Source of the DNA: an uncultured Bacteroidales bacterium
GTDB taxonomy: Bacteria > Bacteroidota > Bacteroidia > Bacteroidales > Barnesiellaceae
DNA: 64,000 nucleotides
Direction of reading: 5' to 3'
Assembly: GCA_949298955.1 (NCBI GenBank)
Contig: CASFYQ010000010.1
Location: 1-64,000 of the forward strand
The notes beneath the pieces are model-generated. The model had not been told where the DNA came from and did not search any database. It saw nothing but the letters and a program-made list of their open reading frames with translations. A program made the position numbers and the translations under genes. This document shows positions 27,214-36,197 of this stretch, piece by piece (within the stretch, counting starts at the first letter, position 1; the number at the start of each line of letters is the position of its first letter).

Positions 27214-27792
27214 TTAAAATTCCACGACGGGTGCCTGGGCGGCATTTTCCTCGGCCTTGAACTGCGGCTTGGGGTCGAATCCAAAAATTCTGGCGGTAAT
27301 CAGGGCGGGGAATTTGCGTATCTTTTGGTTGTAGGCATTCACGGCATCGGTGTAGCGCGAGCGCTCGGTGGCGATGCGGTTTTCGGTGCCTTCGATCTGG
27401 GCTTGCAGCTCTATGAAATTCTGGTTGGCTTTCAGGTCGGGGTAGTTTTCGGTGATGGACAGAAGCTTATTCAGGGCGCTCGACAACTCGCCTTGGGCAG
27501 CCTGGTATTTTTGCAGGTTCTCCTCGGTGAGGTTGGTCGGGTCGACGGTGATTTGCGTCGCTTTGGAGCGGGCGGCAATCACGGCTTCGAGAGTTTCGCT
27601 TTCGTGAGAGGCATATCCTTTGACGGTGTTGACGAGGTTGGGCACCAGGTCGGCACGACGTTGATACTGGTTTTCTACTTTCGCCCACTGTGCGTTGATG
27701 TTTTCGTCGGCTTCTACGATGCTGTTGTAGCTGCACGACGAGAACGAGGCGGCAATGACGATTGCAAAAAGGACTCGAACGAAATTTCTCAT
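27214..27792 (-). CDS. lemA: LemA family protein
   Basis: The protein has 192 residues. The N-terminus is a hydrophobic signal or anchor ending FSSCSYNSIVEADE. The family core is NINAQWAKVENQYQRRADLVPNLVNTVKGYA at about 35-65, then helices with ENYPDLKANQNFIELQAQIEGTENRIA. The C-terminus has FGFDPKPQFKA. LemA proteins are helical envelope proteins of unclear function. The gene is 18 nt downstream of glyS. Confidence 0.95.
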   Translation of the reverse strand: MRNFVRVLFAIVIAASFSSCSYNSIVEADENINAQWAKVENQYQRRADLVPNLVNTVKGYASHESETLEAVIAARSKATQITVDPTNLTEENLQKYQAAQGELSSALNKLLSITENYPDLKANQNFIELQAQIEGTENRIATERSRYTDAVNAYNQKIRKFPALITARIFGFDPKPQFKAEENAAQAPVVEF

Positions 27793-27810
27793 ATCAAGTA
27801 ATTTTTTTAT

Positions 27811-29355
27811 TTATTCGGCTACTTTCTTTAATAAGGTTTTCAGACTCACTTGCTCACCGATGAGGCTTTGCAGCTGGTCGATAGCCACGCGTTGCTGCTC
27901 CATGGTGTCGCGGAAACGTACGGTCACCGTATTGTCTTCGAGAGTCTGATGGTCGACGGTGATGCAGAAGGGGGTACCGATGGCGTCTTGGCGGCGGTAA
28001 CGCTTGCCAATCGAGTCTTTCTCGTCGTACTGGCATTTGAAATCGAAGCGCAGGGTGTCGATAATTTCGCGGGCCTTCTCGGGCAGACCGTCTTTGCGAA
28101 CGAGCGGCATCACGGCAGCTTTTACGGGAGCCAATGCGGCCGGCAGGCGCAATACTACACGGCTGTCTCCGCCTTCGAGGGTCTCTTCGCAATAGGCAGC
28201 GGCCATCACGCTCAGGAACATGCGGTCTACGCCAATCGAGGTCTCGATGACATAAGGGGTGTACGATTCGCCCAGTTCGGGGTCGAAATACTGTATTTTC
28301 TTACCCGAGAATTTCTCGTGATTGCCCAAGTCGAAATTGGTGCGGGAGTGGATTCCTTCCACCTCTTTGAAGCCGAAAGGCATCTCAAACTCGATGTCGG
28401 TGGCGGCGTTGGCATAGTGTGCCAGCTTCTCGTGGTCGTGGAAGCGGTATTTCCGGTCGCCCAGCCCCAGAGCCTTGTGCCATTTCAGACGGGTCTCTTT
28501 CCATTTTTCGAACCATTTGAGTTCTTCGCCGGGGCGTACGAAGAATTGCATTTCCATCTGCTCGAACTCGCGCATGCGGAAGATGAACTGACGGGCTACG
28601 ATTTCGTTACGGAAGGCTTTTCCTATCTGTGCGATACCGAACGGTATGCGCATGCGGCCTGTTTTCTGTACGTTCAGGAAATTGACAAAGATGCCTTGTG
28701 CCGTCTCGGGACGCAGATAGACTTTCATCGACCCGTCGGCTGTCGAGCCCATCTCGGTCGAGAACATCAGGTTGAACTGGCGCACCTCGGTCCAGTTTTT
28801 GGTACCGCTTATGGGGCACACGATGTCGTAGTCGAGAATGATTTGGCGCAACTCGTTCAGGTCTACGTCGTTCATGGCCTTGGCAAAGCGGGCGTGCAGC
28901 TCGTCGCGTTTGGCCTTGTGTTCGAGTACTCGGGGATTGGTCTCTCTGAAAAGTTTTTCGTCAAACGATTCGCCGAATCGCTTGGCGGCTTTCTCGACCT
29001 CTTTCTCGATTTTCTCGTCCATCTTGGCGATGCAGTCCTCGATGAGGACGTCGGCACGGTAACGCTTCTTGGAATCCTTGTTGTCGATGAGAGGGTCGTT
29101 AAAAGCGTCGACGTGTCCCGAAGCTTTCCAGATGGTGGGGTGCATGAAGATAGCCGAGTCGATGCCCACAATGTTTTCGTGCAACAGCACCATGCTGTCC
29201 CACCAGTATTTCTTTATGTTGTTTTTCAGTTCGACTCCCATTTGTCCGTAGTCATACACGGCGGCCAGGCCATCGTATATTTCGCTCGAAGGGAATACAA
29301 AACCATACTCTTTGCAGTGAGATACCAATTTCTTAAAAACGTCTTCTTGTGCCAT
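27811..29355 (-). CDS. glyS: Glycine--tRNA ligase (homodimeric class II)
   Basis: The protein has 514 residues, the alpha2-type GlyRS. The start FKKLVSHCKEYGFVFPSSEIYDGLAAVYDYG is diagnostic. Motif 2 (RNEIVARQFIFRMREFEQMEM) and motif 3 (ETSIGVDRMFLSVM) follow, then the C-terminal anticodon-binding domain. It charges tRNA-Gly in the cytoplasm. It is the first gene of an operon with lemA and an FKBP lipoprotein and faces parC across a 217-nt promoter region. Confidence 0.97.
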   Translation of the reverse strand: MAQEDVFKKLVSHCKEYGFVFPSSEIYDGLAAVYDYGQMGVELKNNIKKYWWDSMVLLHENIVGIDSAIFMHPTIWKASGHVDAFNDPLIDNKDSKKRYRADVLIEDCIAKMDEKIEKEVEKAAKRFGESFDEKLFRETNPRVLEHKAKRDELHARFAKAMNDVDLNELRQIILDYDIVCPISGTKNWTEVRQFNLMFSTEMGSTADGSMKVYLRPETAQGIFVNFLNVQKTGRMRIPFGIAQIGKAFRNEIVARQFIFRMREFEQMEMQFFVRPGEELKWFEKWKETRLKWHKALGLGDRKYRFHDHEKLAHYANAATDIEFEMPFGFKEVEGIHSRTNFDLGNHEKFSGKKIQYFDPELGESYTPYVIETSIGVDRMFLSVMAAAYCEETLEGGDSRVVLRLPAALAPVKAAVMPLVRKDGLPEKAREIIDTLRFDFKCQYDEKDSIGKRYRRQDAIGTPFCITVDHQTLEDNTVTVRFRDTMEQQRVAIDQLQSLIGEQVSLKTLLKKVAE

Positions 29356-29572
29356 TTTTCTTGTGAGTTTATAGCTTGCTTTTCGTGTTATCTTTACATT
29401 TTTTTGCTCGATTTATCGTTCAATCGGGCTATTTTAGAGCACAAAGTAAATGATTTTTTTCGATTAAATTTGTATTTTTGCAGGGGAATGTAGCAGTACA
29501 TTTATTTAAAAAATAAAAAGAACATGCACACGTGTGTGCGTTTTCCCTGTTTTATAAATCCAAAAAGAGTCT

Positions 29573-32242
29573 ATGAGCGACGATATAACGACACCGCAGG
29601 AAGAAGATATGTCTTGGCCTCCCGCCGACGAAAACGAAGAAACGACGGCGAATCACTCGGCTTATAAAGTGCCGGTACCGGATAAGTCCGATACCAAGTT
29701 GCAGCTTTCGGGAATGTTTCAGAGCTGGTTTCTCGATTATGCTTCCTACGTCATTCTCGAGCGGGCCATTCCTCACCTGTCCGATGGCTTGAAGCCGGTG
29801 CAACGGCGCATTCTCCACTCCATGAAGCTGCTCGACGACGGGCGCTTCAACAAGGTGGCCAATATCGTGGGTCACACCATGCAGTTTCACCCTCATGGCG
29901 ATGCCTCTATCGGCGACGCCTTGGTGCAGCTGGGGCAGAAAGACCTGCTCATCGAGTGCCAGGGTAACTGGGGAAATATCCTCACGGGCGACTCGGCTGC
30001 CGCACCCCGTTACATCGAGGCGCGCCTTTCGAAATTTGCTCTCGATGTGGTGTTCAATCCCAAGACTACCGAGTGGAAACTCTCTTACGACGGTCGCAAG
30101 AAAGAGCCGGTGACTCTGCCGGTAAAATTCCCTTTGCTCCTGGCTCAGGGGGCCGAAGGTATCGCCGTGGGCCTGTCGTCGAAGATTCTACCCCACAATT
30201 TCAACGAGATTCTGGAAGCGGCTGTAGCCTATTTGCGCGGTGAAGAGTTCCATCTCTACCCCGATTTCCAGACCGGCGGCTATGTCGATGTGACCAAGTA
30301 CAACGACGGTGAGCGAGGTGGCAGTGTGAAGGTGCGTGCCAAAATCGAGAAAATCGACAACCGCACCCTCTCCATTGTCGAGCTTCCATACAGCAAGACC
30401 ACCTCGTCGCTCATCGACTCGATACTCAAAGCGCAGGAAAAAGGCAAGATAAAAATCCGCAAGGTCGATGACAACACGGCGCAGCATGCCGAGATTCTGG
30501 TACACCTTATTCCCGGAACCTCGTCCGACAAGGCTATCGATGCCCTCTATGCTTTCACCGACTGCGAGGTGAGCATCTCGCCCAACTGCTGTGTAATCAA
30601 CGAAGACAAGCCTCATTTCATGTCGGTGAGCGACCTGCTGCGTATCAGTGTCGAGAATACCAAGGAACTGTTGCGCCAGGAGTTGCTCATACAGAAAGGC
30701 GAGGCGCAGGAAATACTCCATTTCGCTTCGCTCGAAAAGATATTTATCGAGAAACGCATATATAAGGATCGCGAGTTTGAAGAGAGTCGTACGATGGACG
30801 AGGCTATCGCTCATGTCGACCACCGGCTCGAACCCTTCAAGGCCTCGTTTATCCGCGAGGTGACGCGCGACGATATACTCCGTCTGATGGAAATCAAGAT
30901 GGCGCGTATCCTCAAATTCAATTCCGACAAGGCCGACGAACTCATCGCTGCCAAGCGCGAGCTGATTGCCCGCATCGACTACGACATCGAGCATCTGGTC
31001 GATTATACCATCAGGTGGTACGACTCGTTGCGCGAGAAATACGGCAGCCGTTACCCCCGTCACACTCAGGTGCGCAGTTTCGATACCATCGAAGCTACCA
31101 AGGTGGCCGAGGCCAACGAGAAGCTCTATATCAACCGCGACGAGGGGTTCATAGGCACCTCGTTGAAGAAAGACGAGTTTGTGTGCAACTGCTCCGACAT
31201 CGACGACATCATACTCTTCTACCGCGACGGCAAGTACAAGGTGGTGAAGGTGAGCGAAAAGATGTTTGTGGGCAAAAACCTGTTGCACATCGCCGTCTTC
31301 AAGAAGAACGACAACCGCACCATTTACAACGTAGTCTATCGCGACGGCAAGGCCGGTCTCCATTACATGAAGCGGTTTGCCGTGACCGGCGTGACACGCG
31401 ATAAGGAGTATGACCTCACCCAGGGCAAACCCGGGTCGCGGGTCGTCTGGTTCACGGCCAACCCCAATGGCGAGGCCGAGGTGTTGCGGGTTACCTTTGT
31501 GCCCAAACCTCGCATGAAGACTCTTTTTGTCGATCGTGATTTCAGCGAAATTGCCATCAAGGGACGTCAGTCGATGGGTAATATCCTCACCAAGAACGAG
31601 ATTCACCGCATTTCGCTGAAAGAGCGGGGAGGCTCTACGCTTGGCGGGCGCAAGGTGTGGTTCGATCGCGATGTGTTGCGACTCAACTATGACGGCCGGG
31701 GCGAATATTTGGGCGAATTTCACGGCGACGATCAGGTGCTTGTCGTTTTGGACAACGGCGAGTATTGCACTACCACCTCCGATGCCACCAACCACTACGA
31801 TCCCAATATCTTGCGCATTGAGAAATTCGAGCCGGACAAGGTGTGGACAGTCGCCCTCTACGATGCTTCGCAGGGCTATCCCTATCTCAAACGTTTTGTA
31901 TTTGAGTCGAGTACCCGCAAGCAGAGTTTCCTGGGAGAGAATCCCGATTCACGTCTGCTGCTGATTACCGATGTGCCTTATCCGCGCATTGAAGTGACTT
32001 TCGGCGAGGGCGATGCTTTCCGTGAACCGCTGGTTGTCGAGGCAGCCGATTTCATTGCCGTGAAGGGTTTCAAGGCCAAGGGCAAGCGGCTCACCACTTA
32101 TGCGGTAGCCGGCATACAGGAGTTGGAACCGTTGAGGCAGGAGTCAAATGCTCCAGACGATACCGATGCCGACGGCTCTCTTCCCGAAAATCAAAACGAC
32201 AATCCGGAGAATAATCCTTCGGGGCAAATGGCGCTTTTTTAA
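29573..32242 (+). CDS. parC: DNA topoisomerase IV subunit A (ParC/GyrA family)
   Basis: The protein has 889 residues. The winged-helix core begins SWFLDYASYVILERAIPHLSDGLKPVQRR, and the active-site Tyr147 lies in AAPRYIEARL. A long coiled-coil tower region and a C-terminal beta-pinwheel follow. The pinwheel lacks a canonical GyrA box (QRRGGKG), which favours ParC over GyrA. The N-terminal 40 residues are acidic. A TATTTTTG at 29473-29480 could be the -7 element. The stop is 2 nt before the next ATG. Confidence 0.94.
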   Translation: MSDDITTPQEEDMSWPPADENEETTANHSAYKVPVPDKSDTKLQLSGMFQSWFLDYASYVILERAIPHLSDGLKPVQRRILHSMKLLDDGRFNKVANIVGHTMQFHPHGDASIGDALVQLGQKDLLIECQGNWGNILTGDSAAAPRYIEARLSKFALDVVFNPKTTEWKLSYDGRKKEPVTLPVKFPLLLAQGAEGIAVGLSSKILPHNFNEILEAAVAYLRGEEFHLYPDFQTGGYVDVTKYNDGERGGSVKVRAKIEKIDNRTLSIVELPYSKTTSSLIDSILKAQEKGKIKIRKVDDNTAQHAEILVHLIPGTSSDKAIDALYAFTDCEVSISPNCCVINEDKPHFMSVSDLLRISVENTKELLRQELLIQKGEAQEILHFASLEKIFIEKRIYKDREFEESRTMDEAIAHVDHRLEPFKASFIREVTRDDILRLMEIKMARILKFNSDKADELIAAKRELIARIDYDIEHLVDYTIRWYDSLREKYGSRYPRHTQVRSFDTIEATKVAEANEKLYINRDEGFIGTSLKKDEFVCNCSDIDDIILFYRDGKYKVVKVSEKMFVGKNLLHIAVFKKNDNRTIYNVVYRDGKAGLHYMKRFAVTGVTRDKEYDLTQGKPGSRVVWFTANPNGEAEVLRVTFVPKPRMKTLFVDRDFSEIAIKGRQSMGNILTKNEIHRISLKERGGSTLGGRKVWFDRDVLRLNYDGRGEYLGEFHGDDQVLVVLDNGEYCTTTSDATNHYDPNILRIEKFEPDKVWTVALYDASQGYPYLKRFVFESSTRKQSFLGENPDSRLLLITDVPYPRIEVTFGEGDAFREPLVVEAADFIAVKGFKAKGKRLTTYAVAGIQELEPLRQESNAPDDTDADGSLPENQNDNPENNPSGQMALF

Positions 32243-32244
32243 TT

Positions 32245-33099
32245 ATGGCAATCTGTAAGGTTCTTTTGTGCTCTTTGGTCGGGGTCGTTCTCTTTTGCCC
32301 GGGACATCTGCGGGCCGAGAACCCGCAACCCGAGAAGCCACTGCGCCCTGTGGCCTCGGCCTTTACCCTCGAAATAGGACGGCAAAGCGCACTCGATACC
32401 TATCTTTCTCCTATCCGTTATCGGGGGCTCGATATTGCATTGGGCTACGAACGGCTGCGGGCTGCGAGTTTTGCTCCCGAGAAATGGCTGACTCGCCACA
32501 ACGTGCTGGTCGATTTCGCTACGATGACCAATCAGTCGGGCAACGGCTCCATGCTCTCGGGCTATCTCGACTATTCGTTTGCGATGCTGCGGCGCTGGCA
32601 GCTGCTCGACGGCCTGTGGGTGGCGGGAGGCGGAGAGGCGGCCCTCACGCTGGGAGGGCTGTATAATCTGCGCAACTCCAACAATCCGGCTACGGCCAAG
32701 GCGGCTATCGACCTCGGGGTCACCGCCATGGCTTCGTACCATCTGCGGGTAGGGAGGCTTCCGCTCACCTTCCGCTATCAGGTTTCGCTGCCGGTGGTCG
32801 GAGCCTTTTTCTCTCCGGCTTTCGGGCAATCCTATTATGAGATGTTCTATATCGGCAATGCCGACGGAATCGTCCGTTTCGGGGCGTGGAACAACCGGGT
32901 AGACCTGCGCAACTACCTCTCGGTCGATATCCATTTGGGCAAGCGGGCGCTTCGGCTGGGTTATCGGCAAATCATGCGCACCACCCACGTCGCCTACATC
33001 GATACCCAGGTGCTCAACCACATGTTCGTGCTGGGTATCTCGGGCGAGATATTCCGCTCGGCACCTCCTGCCCGACGGGTCGTTTCGGTCTATTATTAA
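32245..33099 (+). CDS. DUF3316-like outer-membrane beta-barrel protein
   Basis: The protein has 284 residues. A signal peptide covers about 1-23 (SLVGVVLFCPGHLRA). The mature protein is rich in alternating aromatic/Gly beta strands and ends RRVVSVYY, as an outer-membrane barrel would. The TYLSPIRYRGLDIALGYERLR segment (about 52-72) matches my recollection of the DUF3316 family. Function is unknown. It sits 2 nt after parC and before an S41 peptidase, so it shares their operon. Confidence 0.75.
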   Translation: MAICKVLLCSLVGVVLFCPGHLRAENPQPEKPLRPVASAFTLEIGRQSALDTYLSPIRYRGLDIALGYERLRAASFAPEKWLTRHNVLVDFATMTNQSGNGSMLSGYLDYSFAMLRRWQLLDGLWVAGGGEAALTLGGLYNLRNSNNPATAKAAIDLGVTAMASYHLRVGRLPLTFRYQVSLPVVGAFFSPAFGQSYYEMFYIGNADGIVRFGAWNNRVDLRNYLSVDIHLGKRALRLGYRQIMRTTHVAYIDTQVLNHMFVLGISGEIFRSAPPARRVVSVYY

Positions 33100-33117
33100 A
33101 TTTTGGGAGAGACGGTT

Positions 33118-34146
33118 ATGATACGCAAACATATAAAAACAGGATTTTGGGCTTTGCTTCTCATGCTCCCTATGTTTTCGGCGTGCCACAAGGTCGAGGT
33201 TTTCGAAGACGACCCTTATGGCAATTTCGATGCGCTGTGGACCATTCTCGACGAGCGTTACTGTTTCTTCGAGTACAAGGAGATTGACTGGGAGCAGGTA
33301 GGTCTCAAATATCGTAAGAAACTCACCTCGCAGATGACTTCCGAAGAACTCTTCGATGTTTGCGGCGATATGCTCATGGAATTGAAAGACGGACATGTGA
33401 ATCTGGTATCGGCACACGATACGTCGCGTTATTGGGACTGGCTCTACGGGTCGCCCGAGAACTATCAGGAGCGGCTCATCGACGAGTATTATCTCAATTT
33501 CGACTATCGCTATACCTGCGGCATCAAGTATAAAATTCTGCCCCAAAACGTAGGTTATATGTATTACGGCAGTTTTTCGAGCACCATCGGCGAGGGTAAC
33601 CTCGACCAAATACTGGCCTACCTCTCCTCGTCGACGGGGCTGGTTATCGATGTGCGCAGCAACGGCGGCGGTTCGCTGTCGAATGTCGAGACTCTCGTCT
33701 CACGCTTTATTAACCGGGAGACGCTGGTAGGGTATATCTCGCACAAGACGGGACCCGGACATCAGGATTTCTCGGAGCCGTATCCTATCAAATACTCGCC
33801 TTCGAACCGCATTCGGTATCAGAAACCGATTGTCATACTCGCCAATCGCGGCACATACAGCGCCGCCAACAATTTCGTGTCGGTGATGAAGGCTCTGCCC
33901 AATGTCGTTGTGATGGGCGATATTACCGGTGGAGGTAGCGGTTTACCCTTCTCTTCCGAGTTACCTAACGGCTGGAGCATACGCTTTTCGGCTTCGCCTA
34001 TCTATGATGTGGAAGGCCGCCATACCGAGTTTGGCGTGGAGCCTACCGAGGGGTTCAAGATCGACATGAATCTCGATGAGGCCGATGAGGGGCACGACAC
34101 GATTCTCGACCGCGCCATTACCTATATTACCACGGGCGGAGCGTGA
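33118..34146 (+). CDS. S41-family peptidase lipoprotein
   Basis: The protein has 342 residues from the ATG at 33118; a TTG 15 nt upstream is less likely. The lipoprotein signal ends at Cys23 (MFSAC). The tail-specific protease fold is visible: FDALWTILDERYCFFEYKEIDW, LVIDVRSNGGGSLSNVE, then the nucleophile loop NRGTYSAANNFV with its Ser, and GDITGGGSG. A classical PDZ domain is not obvious. It is probably an outer-membrane-anchored periplasmic peptidase with unknown substrate. Confidence 0.93.
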   Translation: MIRKHIKTGFWALLLMLPMFSACHKVEVFEDDPYGNFDALWTILDERYCFFEYKEIDWEQVGLKYRKKLTSQMTSEELFDVCGDMLMELKDGHVNLVSAHDTSRYWDWLYGSPENYQERLIDEYYLNFDYRYTCGIKYKILPQNVGYMYYGSFSSTIGEGNLDQILAYLSSSTGLVIDVRSNGGGSLSNVETLVSRFINRETLVGYISHKTGPGHQDFSEPYPIKYSPSNRIRYQKPIVILANRGTYSAANNFVSVMKALPNVVVMGDITGGGSGLPFSSELPNGWSIRFSASPIYDVEGRHTEFGVEPTEGFKIDMNLDEADEGHDTILDRAITYITTGGA

Positions 34147-34188
34147 GTCTGCTACCCTTTGCGTGGGCAAACTTTGTAACCCGATTCA

Positions 34189-34219
34189 TTGTAGGATTTA
34201 TAAACTTCTTGTATATTTG
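34189..34219 (+). promoter_or_regulatory. Promoter of tRNA-Leu
   Basis: TTG at 34189-34191 and TATATTTG at 34212-34219 are spaced 20 nt apart, with the tRNA starting 12 nt downstream. Confidence 0.7.
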
Positions 34220-34230
34220 TGCCATCGTTT

Positions 34231-34315
34231 GCGGACGTGGCGTAATTGGTAGCCGCGCTAGACTTAGGATCTAGTGTCTTGCGACGTGTGGGTTCGAGTC
34301 CCGTCGTCCGCACCA
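34231..34315 (+). tRNA. tRNA-Leu (anticodon TAG)
   Basis: The acceptor arms GCGGACG (34231-34237) and CGTCCGC (34305-34311) pair perfectly. The anticodon stem CTAGA/TCTAG closes a loop CTTAGGA with anticodon TAG. A short variable arm typical of class II tRNAs follows, then the T-arm GTGGGTTCGAGTCCCGT region. Discriminator A and an encoded CCA end the gene. It reads CUA/CUG leucine codons. Confidence 0.97.
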
Positions 34316-34350
34316 AGGGTGAGTCGGTAATGAAAAGACCCTAATGTTGT

Positions 34351-34386
34351 AAAGCCTGCGAGACTTATTCTCGTGGGCTTTTTTTA
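34351..34386 (+). terminator. Intrinsic terminator after tRNA-Leu
   Basis: AAAGCCtgCGAGA pairs with TCTCGtgGGCTTT and is followed by a run of seven T. Confidence 0.85.
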
Positions 34387-34469
34387 TCGGCTCGCATGAT
34401 TTCATTTCCGTGGCTTCGATGCGGGCTGTGTTGTCTCGCCCATTCTTCCCCCCCCTTTCGAGCAGGTGC

Positions 34470-34535
34470 AAAAAAAATTGATTGTCTCACGACAACCAAT
34501 CTTTGTTAACCTTAAATCTAATACCATGAAAAACA
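34470..34535 (-). ncRNA. Candidate small RNA with own promoter and terminator
   Basis: On the minus strand a TATATTTG box (34541-34548) is followed by about 65 nt. These end in a 10-bp stem, ATTGGTTGTC/GACAATCAAT with one G-U pair, closed by a GTGA (GNRA) tetraloop and followed by eight T. No ORF on the minus strand fits it. Read on the plus strand it has only an 8-codon frame (34526-34549). I read it as an independent small RNA gene; the body (GTATTAGATTTAAGGTTAAC) has little structure and could pair with targets. Its identity with a named RNA family was not checked. Confidence 0.65.
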
Positions 34536-34540
34536 CAGTG

Positions 34541-34569
34541 CAAATATAGTGCTTTTATATGTTGTACAA
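34541..34569 (-). promoter_or_regulatory. Promoter of the candidate small RNA
   Basis: On the minus strand TTG (34567-34569) and TATATTTG (34541-34548) are separated by 18 nt. The -33 site overlaps the palindrome GTTGTACAAC. Confidence 0.55.
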
Positions 34570-34639
34570 CATATTTTCGATAAAAAATCGCATTACTTTA
34601 ATACTTTTTTTAGAATGCGCCCCTATTTTAAAAGAAATT

Positions 34640-34681
34640 AAGAGAAATGCTCCCGTTTGAGTTGTCGGGAACATTTCTCTT
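34640..34681. terminator. Hairpin after the GH125 gene
   Basis: AAGAGAAATGcTCCCG pairs with CGGGAaCATTTCTCTT around a 10-nt loop. On the minus strand a weak U-rich stretch follows. Confidence 0.7.
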
Positions 34682-34697
34682 GATTTTGAAAAGCCGG

Positions 34698-36143
34698 TTA
34701 TTGAATGTCGATACTGTTGAGCAAATCGACCTTGCCTTCGTTTATCAGTTTGAGAATGAGCTCGCCGAACAGGGTGTTTTGCCAGGCAAACCAAGGGCGG
34801 GTGAAATTCTCGGGGTTGTCTTTATGGAACGACTCGTGCATGAAGCCGGTGCCGGCATCGGTCGTCATGAGCATTTCGATGCAGGCTTTTATCTCTTGGT
34901 CGTCCTGGCTGGTGAAAGCTTTCATCATGATGCTCATGGGCCATATCATGTCGTAGCCGACGTGGGGGCCTCCGATACCTTCGCCGGCTTTCCCTTTGAA
35001 AAAATAGGGGTTGTCTTCGCTCCATACAAACTGGCGGGTGTTTTGGTAGATGGGGTCGTTTATGTCGACATCTTCGAGATAAGGCATGGCCAGCAGGCTG
35101 GGCACGTTGGCATCGTCCATGAGCAGTTGGTTGCCGAATCCGTCGACCTCGAAAGCATAGATTTTACCATATTTCGGGTGGTTGTACACGGCATATTTCT
35201 GCAACGCCTCTTCGACCTCTTGCGCCAGGAGGGTACACTCTTGCGCCAGTGTTTCGTTGCGATTGACGGTGCGCAAGATTTCGGCTGCCTTTCGCAGTGA
35301 GGTGACGGCGAAGAAATTGGAGGGAATGAGGAATTGGAAAGTGGTGGCATCGTCCGACGGGCGGAAGGCCGAGCAGATGAGTCCTACGGGTTTCACGGGG
35401 TTGCCCAATCCTTTGTTGGTCATTGTGTCGAGAGCACGCTCGGTGCGGCGCATGAATGAGTAGGGACCGACACCCTCTTTGCGCTGTTGTTCCCGGAAAG
35501 TGCGCAGGATAAGGGAGACGGCACTAATCCATTCGTCGCCGAATACGCTGGTGTCGCCGGTCACTTTCCAATAGTGGTAGGCAAGGCGGATAGGGTAGCA
35601 AAGCGAGTCGATTTCCCATTTGCGCTCGTGCAGTTCGGGCTTCATGTCGGTAAGGTCGCTCATCCAGTCGCTACCGGTGGGACCCATGTTGAAAGCATTG
35701 GCATAGGGGTCGATGTTGATGCACTTGAACTGGCGGTTGATGACACCGGCCAGCATCTTGCTCAGTTGGGAATCCTCGTCGGCCAGTTGCACATAAGGCC
35801 ATACTTGGGCCGCTGAGTCGCGCAGCCACATGGCGTGGATATCGCCGGTATATACAAAGGTGTCGTTGTTGCCGTCGAAATGGACGGTCGTGTCGAGCGT
35901 ATTGGGAAAACAGTTTTCAAACATCCAGGCGAGCCGGGCATTGGTGAGGAGGGCTTTCACCCGCTCGATTTGACGTTCGACGGCATTCGATACGAACAGC
36001 CTCTGTTGGGGCCGCTGGCTGGTGTACTGTATTCGGGTGTTGTCTTGCCGGGCGATGGACACGGAGCCGGTGGCTGCCTGAGTATAAACGGTTCCGCACC
36101 CGAGGGCTACACACAGGCAGCCGATTTTTGCGATTGTTTTCAT
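34698..36143 (-). CDS. Glycoside hydrolase family 125 (exo-alpha-1,6-mannosidase)
   Basis: The protein has 481 residues with a signal peptide (about 1-24). The GH125 signature is FVYTGDIHAMWLRDSAAQVWPYVQLA at about 95-120, with the conserved Asp of GDIHAMWLRDS. NMGPTGSDWMSDLTDMKPELHERKWEIDSLCYP and an internal GFMHESFHKDNPENFTRPWFAWQN follow. Family enzymes release mannose from alpha-1,6-linked chains. It is the last gene of a GH92-EEP-GH125 cluster, 54 nt after the EEP gene, which points to N-glycan or mannan use in the periplasm. Confidence 0.95.
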   Translation of the reverse strand: MKTIAKIGCLCVALGCGTVYTQAATGSVSIARQDNTRIQYTSQRPQQRLFVSNAVERQIERVKALLTNARLAWMFENCFPNTLDTTVHFDGNNDTFVYTGDIHAMWLRDSAAQVWPYVQLADEDSQLSKMLAGVINRQFKCINIDPYANAFNMGPTGSDWMSDLTDMKPELHERKWEIDSLCYPIRLAYHYWKVTGDTSVFGDEWISAVSLILRTFREQQRKEGVGPYSFMRRTERALDTMTNKGLGNPVKPVGLICSAFRPSDDATTFQFLIPSNFFAVTSLRKAAEILRTVNRNETLAQECTLLAQEVEEALQKYAVYNHPKYGKIYAFEVDGFGNQLLMDDANVPSLLAMPYLEDVDINDPIYQNTRQFVWSEDNPYFFKGKAGEGIGGPHVGYDMIWPMSIMMKAFTSQDDQEIKACIEMLMTTDAGTGFMHESFHKDNPENFTRPWFAWQNTLFGELILKLINEGKVDLLNSIDIQ

Positions 36144-36197
36144 AAAATAAGTGAGTGAAAGTGATGTTTGGAGGTTGATTGTATGGAAGCGGATTTG

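Noticed and set aside
34526..34549. Short leader peptide MKNTVQI on the plus strand
   Set aside because: Its codons fall on the promoter and 5' end of the minus-strand small RNA, and no gene follows that it could control.
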